The notes under the pieces are model-generated. The model did no database searches. It worked only from the letters and a program-made list of their open reading frames with translations, and was not told the DNA's origin. This document shows, piece by piece, positions 7,559 to 13,605 of a stretch of 13,605 nt of DNA. The stretch is from JBDHUX01 sp039809405 (GTDB lineage: Bacteria; Patescibacteriota; Gracilibacteria; Absconditabacterales; Absconditicoccaceae). The position numbers and the translations under genes are program-made. The stretch lies in the NCBI GenBank assembly GCA_039809405.1, contig JBDHUX010000019.1, forward strand, positions 1-13,605, in the 5' to 3' direction. Position 1 is the stretch's first letter, and the number at the start of each line of letters is the position of its first letter.

Positions 7559-8281
7559 ATGATAGATGCTTTGATAAACAAAAAACTTATAGAAAATATA
7601 GATCTTATCAAACATATAGTGGAGCTTGGATTGAGTTTTAGATGATCTCACAAGATCAAGATAAAGCAGCCACTTTCTACTATAACTATAAACAAAAAAA
7701 TCAATTCAAAGTACGAACATATTATCCTTGAAGAGTTAAATATCAAGTCACTAGAAGTAGACCCTAGCATAACCGACCATGTAGACACTATCTGTGTCCC
7801 AAATGCAAAGATACTAGGCAAAAAACTTGGTAGCAGATTTAAAGAAATCAATGAGATCGCTAAGTCTGGTAAATTTTCCAAAATACAAGATAACAAGATA
7901 CAAGTAGAAGATGTCATATTGGAGCCAGATGAGTATGAACTCAGATACGAGAAGTGAGATCTGCAGCATGATATAGCGGTAAACGGCGATACCATTATCA
8001 TGATAGACACAGATATCACTGATGATTTAAAACTTGAGTGATATGCAAGAGAACTTGTTCGTTCTATACAAGAAGCAAGGAAAGAAAGTGAATTCGAAGT
8101 AAGTGATAGGATATATTTGAAGATAAGCTGATATATATCAGATGATATAATTAATAAATTTGGAGATTATATAACTAACGAAACTCTAGCTGTAATAAAA
8201 AACGACCTTGTTTGACCTGACTTTGTAGGTATCTGTGATGTAGATAATGTAAAGATTGATTTTGAGGTCAAGAAGATATAG
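7559..8281 (+). CDS. Free-standing C-terminal domain of isoleucyl-tRNA synthetase (240 aa)
   Basis: The product matches only the C-terminal part of a long-type bacterial/eukaryote-like IleRS: the end of the anticodon-binding helical bundle and the following domain. Recognisable pieces are IENIDLIKHIVELGLSFR, KIKIKQPLSTI (33-43), the ILGKKLGSRFKEI segment (85-97), the VEDVILEPDEYEL strand (116-128), and LKLEGYARELVRSIQEARK followed by FEVSDRI (157-185). The catalytic domain (HIGH and KMSKS), the editing domain and the SLV-type middle are absent. An in-frame TAA at 7544-7546 stops the frame 12 bp upstream, and I see no other IleRS sequence in the preceding 180 bp. Five TGA codons serve as Gly (29, 133, 161, 191, 219). 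The 240 codons hold no stop or frameshift, which argues for a maintained gene, but a recent truncation is equally possible. The ATG at 7559 touches a GGAG, so start-site recognition is unclear. Confidence 0.75.
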
Positions 8282-8345
8282 GATTTTATAGGTAATACCA
8301 ACCTATCCTGGTGTCATTTCGAGCGTAGTCGAGAAATCTCAATAT
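8282..8345. repeat. Dyad-symmetric intergenic repeat (REP-like)
   Basis: Two structures follow the IleRS fragment. First, ATAGGT (8287-8292) can pair with the ACCTAT at about 8301-8306. Second, the segment at about 8311-8342 contains TTTCGA, a GCGTAG loop and TCGAGAAA, a compact palindrome that is richer in G and C than its surroundings. From memory, close relatives of this second motif are scattered through intergenic DNA of many environmental bacteria; I cannot verify that here. No T run follows, so it is not a plain terminator. Confidence 0.5.
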
Positions 8346-8387
8346 AAGACATAAGGTAATCACATTTAAAAAAAATAATATAAAATC

Positions 8388-8681
8388 ATGTATATCAACC
8401 CTATAAAAAAAATAGTATATTATACACCAAATATAGAGCCACAAGCTGGACTATCAGAAGTGTTAGATCAACTTAGCGGTCAAATTAAAACTAAATTTGG
8501 TAAGGATAAAATAGAAGTGATCACAAATGCTACTTGCTCCAAAGTAAAAATAGTTTTCAAAAACGGTATAGTTCGTGAGTTTAGTATGAAATACGGTTGG
8601 TTGCTAAAACATATACTAGAAAATAGCTTATCATGACAAGACAGAGATTATGAACAGTGATTATCCACTTTGTATGCATAA
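8388..8681 (+). CDS. Hypothetical protein (97 aa, code 25)
   Basis: I do not recognise the family. ATG 8388 to TAA 8679-8681; the standard code would stop it at residue 82, but two TGA codons near the end (83 and 93) read as Gly extend it to 97 residues. There is no signal peptide or membrane segment. The middle has alternating strand-like stretches (IEVITNATCSKVKIVFKNGI, VREFSMKYGWLLKHILE), suggesting a small alpha/beta protein. Five further Gly are GGT or GGA, so its codon use fits the native genes. No Shine-Dalgarno sequence is seen. It converges on typA with only 45 bp between the stop codons. Confidence 0.65.
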
Positions 8682-8726
8682 AAGTTTTTATAAATAATAC
8701 CAATCTTCAAATATAAAAGGAGCGAT

Positions 8727-10520
8727 CTATTTGCTTCATTTCTTCGCCAAAGCTCTTGCTGACTCAGTGAGATATTTTTTTCTCATCCTTATAGCTTTTG
8801 GTGTTATCTCCACCAGTTCATCAGGTCATATATAGCCAAGTGCATCTTCTAGGCTAAGATGGATAATAGGATCTAATCTCATCGCTTCATCATTTCAAGA
8901 GTTACGGACATTAGTAAGTTGTTTATTGAAGGTCATATTTACTACTATATCTCATCATTTGAGGTGTTCTCACAATATCATCCCTTCATATATCTGCTGA
9001 GCAGGATCTACAAAAACTGGTCATCTATCCTGAAGTTTGAATATACTATAAGTCATGGCTTGTCATGTATTTCATGATATCATAGATCACACTTGTCTTT
9101 TGTGTATGTCTCAAACATAATCTGCATAGTGGCTAAATGCGCTATACATAATACCCTCACCCCTAGTCATAAGGATAAAGTCAGATCTAAATCATAGCAA
9201 TCACCTTGTTGGTATCTGAAATTCCAAAGTAGTAAGCCCATTATCAGCATTCATAGTTGTCATAAGTCACTTGCGATTACTCACCGCTTCTATGATAGAA
9301 CCATATCCACTATCAGCAACACTTATGATAAGCTGTTCTATAGGTTCTTGTTTCTTATTATCTTCATATCTGAAAATAACCTGAGGCGCTCATACTTGGA
9401 GCTCTCGACCTTCTCTCCTAATACTTTCTATAAGTACTCATAGGTGCAACTCGCCTCTTCAAGAGACTATAAATCTACCATCTATTATCTCTACTTTTAG
9501 TCATACATTGGTTTGTTGCTCTTTTTCAAGTCTTTCTTGGAGGTTCCTACTTGTCATGTATTTGCCATCTTTGCCTGCAAATGGACTATCATTTACTAGA
9601 AACTCCATACTAAGTGTAGGCTCATCTATCTGTATAGTTGGCAATGGCTCTGGATCTCAGGTTCATACTGTTTCTCACACAAATATATCTGGTATACCAG
9701 CAATAGTCACTATATCACCGCACTGAGCTATATTAGCTTCTACTCTACTTAGACCTACAGTCACAAATATTTTGGTAATTTTACCATTTCTTTTGGTACC
9801 ATCATTGGATATCACGGTGACTTGATCTCATACTTTGGCAGTTCACTCATAAACACGACCTATACCAAGTCTACCTAGATAGTTGTCGTAACCAAGGTTT
9901 GCTATCTGCATACGGAATGGTTCTGATGACTTGTCTTCTGCTGGTGGTACTAATTTTATTATAGTGTCAAATAGTGAGGTCATATCTTGTGAATCGTCAG
10001 AGATGTTTAATTTTGCATATCAATTTTTGGCACTTGTATATACGACCTGAAAATCTGCTTGTTCATCTGTAGCCCCAAGTGTTATAAATAGATCAAATAG
10101 CATATCTATCACTCGCTGTGGACGAGCTGTTGGTTTATCAATTTTGTTAATCACTACTATAGGCTTGATACCAAGCTCTAGAGATTTTTTTAGTACAAAT
10201 TTGGTCTGTGGCATCGGTCACTCGTAAGCATCGACCACCAACAAAACACTATCTACCATCCTAAGTACTCTTTCCACTTCTGATCAGAAATCAGCATGTC
10301 ATGGTGTATCGATGATATTGATAGTATCGCCTTTATACTTGATAGAGGTATTTTTGGCATATATGGTTATACCTCTCTCTCTTTCTTGATCATTGACATC
10401 CATGATAAGATGCTGGTCGTCAAGAGATTTCATAGTACCAGACTGTTTCAATAATTGATCTACCAACGATGTTTTACCATGATCTACATGGGCTATGATA
10501 GCAATATTTCTTATAGACAT
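8727..10520 (-). CDS. typA: Ribosome-associated GTPase TypA/BipA (597 aa, code 25)
   Basis: TypA/BipA is an EF-G-like translational GTPase that binds the ribosome and helps 50S assembly and growth under stress. ATG 10520 to TAG 8729-8727 gives 597 residues, the usual length, with about 27 in-frame TGA codons as Gly. The GTPase domain has G1 AHVDHGKT (10-17), ERERGITIYAKNTSI (46-60), G3 DTPGHADF (71-78, Gly 74 = TGA) and G4 NKID (125-128), then YTSAKNGYA. Later features are typical of the family rather than EF-G: EFLVNDSPFAGKDGKYMTSR, VSGRGELHLGVLIES, and the C-terminal domain with RGEGIMYSAFSHY, SGNTGQAMTYSIFKLQ and RMRKKYL. There is no domain IV, which separates it from EF-G. The gene appears to be transcribed alone. 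Confidence 0.97.
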
Positions 10521-10614
10521 ATACGATATTTATATTGAAATTAAATTTAAAAAAACAAAAAAATGGCTATTTTTACTATAGTATAAATGTTTATGTAAAA
10601 ATCAAAATAATCTG

Positions 10615-10643
10615 ATTATGGTAACTAACCTAGTTAAAGTAAA
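10615..10643 (-). promoter_or_regulatory. Possible typA promoter
   Basis: On the minus strand TTTACT (10643-10638), a 17-bp spacer and CATAAT (10620-10615) match the consensus at 4/6 and 5/6. Transcription would start near 10608, about 88 nt before the typA ATG. The leader is AT-rich with a run of T. No riboswitch fold is recognised. The 265-bp gap between typA and the next gene otherwise holds only the palindrome cluster at 10690-10765. Confidence 0.3.
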
Positions 10644-10689
10644 AAATAAAAGTTAAAATCCATAATATAATTGCCATCTTAAATAAACC

Positions 10690-10765
10690 GCGATTTATAA
10701 TCGCTTCACCTCCCGCAGCAGAGCTGCAAGGTATATCTGGAATTAATTTCCGACCAGCGAATTTA
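10690..10765. repeat. Cluster of palindromes (REP/RAYT-like intergenic element)
   Basis: Successive hairpins are packed into about 75 bp: GCGATT-TAT-AATCGC (10690-10704), GCAGC-AGA-GCTGC (10715-10727), GGAA...TTCC (10739-10751), and TTCCG...CGAA overlapping the last (about 10748-10761). The segment is clearly richer in G+C than the DNA on either side. Linked stem-loops with a GCAGC/GCTGC core look like intergenic elements mobilised by REP-associated tyrosine transposases, but no transposase gene is in the window. It sits directly after the stop of the 10786-11109 gene and could also end or stabilise that transcript. Confidence 0.55.
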
Positions 10766-10785
10766 ATATAGGTTCATTTATATTC

Positions 10786-11109
10786 TTATACCTTCATACT
10801 AGCTATATAGTCTTTTCTAAACTTTTCCACTACATCTCATAACATATCATCATATCAAGGAAATTTTTCTGATAAATATCTATCTAGCACATCAAAGTTA
10901 TTATTACGTATATGCCTCTCTAGTTCATCTTGCTCAATAGTCTCAAATTGTACTAAAGTAGCAGTCACTATATCATCTATCAAAGATGCTTTTAGCTGAG
11001 ATCATACAATATCAAAGTTTGTTTTATTTTTATCAAATCACACTTCTATAAGTAGACTTTCTATAAAACTATCTATATCATGCAATATACGCGGGTTTTT
11101 TTTATCCAT
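10786..11109 (-). CDS. Small DUF5663-like protein (107 aa, code 25)
   Basis: It runs from ATG 11109 to TAA 10788-10786. All four Gly residues (in EVGFD, IVGSQ, FPGYD and MLGDV) are TGA codons, so the gene is invisible under the standard code. The protein is acidic and probably all-helical, without membrane segments. The pattern 'IESLLIEVGF...DDIVTATLVQFE...LDRYLSEKFPGYDDMLGDVVEKFRKDY' resembles the DUF5663 family common in CPR genomes, whose function is unknown; this assignment is from memory of the pattern. It lies in the same direction as, and 136 bp after, the large membrane protein, and is probably co-transcribed with it. Confidence 0.75.
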
Positions 11110-11110
11110 T

Positions 11111-11239
11111 TTATTGTATAAAGTTATAAATTAAATAATTATAAATTTGTCATGAAAGAATCAACATATTAAGACTGTGTTGCAAAGTAGGCATTATCGG
11201 TTCAGCAAAATCTAAGTATAAATAAGTCATATAGGCCAT
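11111..11239 (-). CDS. Possible 42-aa small ORF between two genes
   Basis: With TGA as Gly, ATG 11239 to TAA 11113-11111 is open. It begins 6 bp after the stop of the large upstream gene and ends 1 bp before the ATG of the 10786-11109 gene, the tight tiling expected of translational coupling. It starts MAYMTYLYLDF and is rich in Tyr, Leu and Ile. There is no Shine-Dalgarno sequence and no recognised family. An open frame of this length is not rare with only two stop codons, so the case rests on position alone. Confidence 0.25.
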
Positions 11240-11245
11240 AATTCA

Positions 11246-13605
11246 CTATGAGTTTTCTCTATTACTATTATCTCCTTCGCTTACATTGTCCTCGTCATTT
11301 CTATCTCTACTATCATCTGTAAATGTATTTGCAAATAGTGGTACAGATATATATGCAGTGCCACCACTACCAGGAGTACTGGATGTGACACTCATCAAAA
11401 TAGATCAAGATCTTTCTAGTGTATTATGTATAGTACTACCAATAACATCTAGCGTATTATCATAGTTCAATGAGATCACAGTAGATGTGTTTCAGGAGTC
11501 ATTCAAAGACCTAGCAACTTCAGTTATGGTCTCTATAGCCCTCTCTCCATGCAAGTAGTCATTGGTGAATCAGCTAGATGATCGTAAACTTTCTCGTTTT
11601 CTAAGAGATAACTCTGAAAGTAAGGTAAACTTTTGCGAAGGAGAAAGTCATGATAAACCATGGATATAAGATACGGCAGAAGATAATTTCCCAGTATAAG
11701 TAGAGTATAAGTTCAAACTACTACCGGCCCTAATAGCAGTTAGATCGGTACCAGCACCATAATCGATATTTATATGAGATCAACTAGGCGCAGAAGCAAA
11801 TATAGATTTAGTTGTAGAATACACATGGTGATATGATGATACATGGGATCATAATGCAAAACTATCTGTTGCACTAGTAGTAGGACCGGTTATAGCAGAT
11901 GGACCTTTAGAGAATATTCATGTACCAAGCCAATTTTGTATACCAATAGAAGTTCAAGCTGATACTATTGCGGACGATATTCAATACTTCCATGACAACT
12001 TGGTTCTTTCAGAAAAGAATATCTTAGTAACTCTGTCATAATCATGTAACAACATATCACTAATATTTTGAACATTGTATCATGAAGTAGTAGTTAGTGT
12101 ATCTACATCATCTCGTATAATTCAAATCTTGGATACTCATCTATCTATGAGTTGGTGAAGTTTGTTCATATCTTGCTCGTTCTCTCATCTAGTCTTGGAT
12201 GCTAAAAAATTATGTCATGTATCATAGTATACCATCAATCTTGACTTAGCTTCTATAAGTAGTAATTTCAAGAGATCTTCCTGGTGATCATCTAGAGGAT
12301 TTGGATCAGATAATATATCACTAATGTTATTACTTAAATCCTCTATCAGTGCTATATTTCCCTGTGTAGTATCATTATATAACTTCAGTTGTCTACGAGC
12401 TTTGTATCTCTTAAACCAGTTTCTTACTCATCTACTTGCTGCATCGTCTTGCCACTGTCTGATCTTATCAATAGTATCATCAAAGTCAGTAGTGATATTT
12501 TTTTCATGAGTATTTTGTTCTTTGGTATAATGCGATCATTTCTTGAATAAATTCATTCACCCTACCAATGTAGAAGAAACTCAAGTAGCAAGTATGGATG
12601 ATCATACTGCTCATAATCATAAAGGTCATCACAGCAGTCATGCTCACACACTTATACCAGCGAATCAAAGTGCTTTTACTCGTCAATTTATTTTATCCAA
12701 TCTATGTCATATTTTATATAAAGATGATTTTTCACGATCTTTATTGTCTATACTATATGCTGATTTAGTTTTTGCTAGTACTCATAACTTTATATTTAGA
12801 TTTGATAGCTTCTTATCTAGTATAAATTTTTGTTGTTGTAGTAGTAGCTTCAGCTGTCATATCTCATTTGTATTTATATGAGATATAATTTGATCTGCAA
12901 ATACAGGATCTATATCTCACTTAGAAACTGCTGCTTGTATTGACGATATAAAAGTATTAGTATCGATATTGTCTATGTTATCTACATTATTTATGATATT
13001 ATTTAATAAACTAACTTTACCTTTTTCAGTATCCAATACATCTAAAATATTTGAAGACATGTACTTTATACTTCAACTGTTTAGTGCATCTTGTATATTT
13101 GCATCACCTTCTACCATCATATTGAAATTTACTTTAAATTGGTCACTATCTATAATTCATAATATATAATCACGACATAATGTATTGACTTCGGGTATCT
13201 CTAGAGTGTAGTCAATAATCTTATCTGATCTATTTAAATTTTTGTTATCTTCCAATTGATGACGATTGGATGCACTAGTAAGTTCATCATCACGACTATC
13301 ATTCATAAACACTCTATTATCCACACTGTCCATCTCTTCTTGTATTAATTTCTTTCTCCTATTTCTTCTTCATAAAAATAGTCCTATCTTCTTTGGCAAT
13401 CTCCACCAAGAAGTTTTCTTATACTCGTCTCTAAGTTGTTCTTCTACCTTCAAAGCTATGTTTTGTCTATGTATATCTTCTGTATCAGAAACTGTTGCTT
13501 TTAAATCATATTTGAATTGGTTCTCTCCTGGTGTAGTAATAGGTTCTGGTGTAGTAATAGGTTCTGGTGTAGTAATAGGTTCTGGTGTAGTAATAGGTTC
13601 TGGTG
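11246..13605 (-). CDS. Large membrane-associated protein with PITTPE repeats (partial, at least 785 aa)
   Basis: I do not recognise the family. The start lies beyond the right edge; the frame is open from 13603 to TAG 11248-11246 with many TGA codons as Gly. Numbering from the edge, residues 1-26 are PITTPE hexapeptide repeats, about 27-300 are charged and helical (including KTSWWRLPKKIGLFLGRR at about 55-72), and 314-349 are a Gly-rich hydrophobic segment in which 9 of 11 Gly are TGA. A charged helical region (about 355-535) follows, with a second hydrophobic stretch at about 541-560. The remaining ~220 residues are Ser/Thr-rich and end in an acidic Asp/Glu/Asn/Ser tail. The Gly-rich segment (GAGLLGGPLGLGAVG) has the small-residue spacing of glycine-zipper membrane helices. 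The layout suggests a large envelope or secretion-related protein, but that is inference. The small ORF and DUF5663-like gene follow on the same strand. Confidence 0.8.
13528..13605. repeat. 18-bp perfect tandem repeat, four copies plus a partial, running off the edge
   Basis: Units begin at 13528, 13546, 13564 and 13582, and a partial unit reaches the last base. Each unit (plus strand CTGGTGTAGTAATAGGTT) is identical. On the minus strand it codes the hexapeptide PITTPE inside the large membrane protein. Identity at every synonymous position points to recent expansion by slippage. The total copy number cannot be known from this window. Confidence 0.95.

Noticed and set aside
7648..8019. Minus-strand 123-codon open frame
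   Set aside because: It is antisense to the IleRS C-terminal frame, whose conserved motifs fix the coding strand.
4513..10520. Frameshifts or programmed stop-codon readthrough in EF-G and TypA
   Set aside because: Every interruption is TGA at a Gly position in a single unbroken frame, so recoding explains all of them without readthrough or errors.
12543..12881. Plus-strand open frame with a His-rich stretch resembling a metal-binding protein
   Set aside because: It is the complement of the TGA-rich Gly membrane segment of the large minus-strand gene, whose frame is continuous for 785 codons; the His-rich text is a by-product of that codon use.

Overview
The window reads as a piece of a reduced, AT-rich genome from the Candidate Phyla Radiation that uses genetic code 25 (UGA = glycine), as in Gracilibacteria and Absconditabacteria (SR1). 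The direct evidence is that nearly every sizeable gene is broken under the standard code but becomes one uninterrupted, family-length protein when TGA is read as Gly. In EF-G and TypA, TGA occupies the invariant Gly of the DTPGH G3 motif and many other conserved Gly positions, while Trp is still TGG. All genes end in TAA or TAG. The sequence cannot tell the two phyla apart.

Layout, left to right. Positions 29-2898 (minus) hold a class D/E-like sortase followed by a 595-residue membrane-anchored protein of unknown function; the sortase has a perfect consensus TTGACA-17-TATAAT promoter. Positions 3064-3237 (plus) hold a relic that looks like the tail of a repeat-type surface protein, followed by tandem stem-loops and one or two intrinsic terminators. 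Positions 3524-4414 (plus) are a small two-gene unit with its own promoter and terminator: a 70-residue protein with two CxxCxGxG-type motifs and an unknown 146-residue protein. Neither contains a TGA codon, which sets them apart from all their neighbours. Positions 4435-6615 (minus) are EF-G (fusA) with its terminator. Positions 6845-7372 (minus) encode an exported DUF192 protein. Positions 7559-8281 (plus) encode only the C-terminal ~240 residues of isoleucyl-tRNA synthetase, as a free-standing open frame with a possible promoter. A 97-residue unknown protein follows (8388-8681, plus). Positions 8727-10520 (minus) are the ribosome-associated GTPase TypA/BipA. A cluster of palindromes (10690-10765) separates it from a DUF5663-like small protein (10786-11109, minus). 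Positions 11246-13605 (minus) are a large protein with Gly-rich membrane segments, whose start lies beyond the right edge; the window ends inside a perfect 18-bp tandem repeat coding PITTPE.

Functionally the window mixes translation genes (EF-G, TypA, a piece of IleRS) with envelope genes (sortase, two membrane-anchored unknowns, the DUF192 protein). The points most worth a second look are the isolated IleRS C-terminal domain, the TGA-free two-gene cassette bracketed by look-alike terminators, and the large repeat-bearing membrane protein. I found no tRNA, rRNA, CRISPR array or transposase gene.
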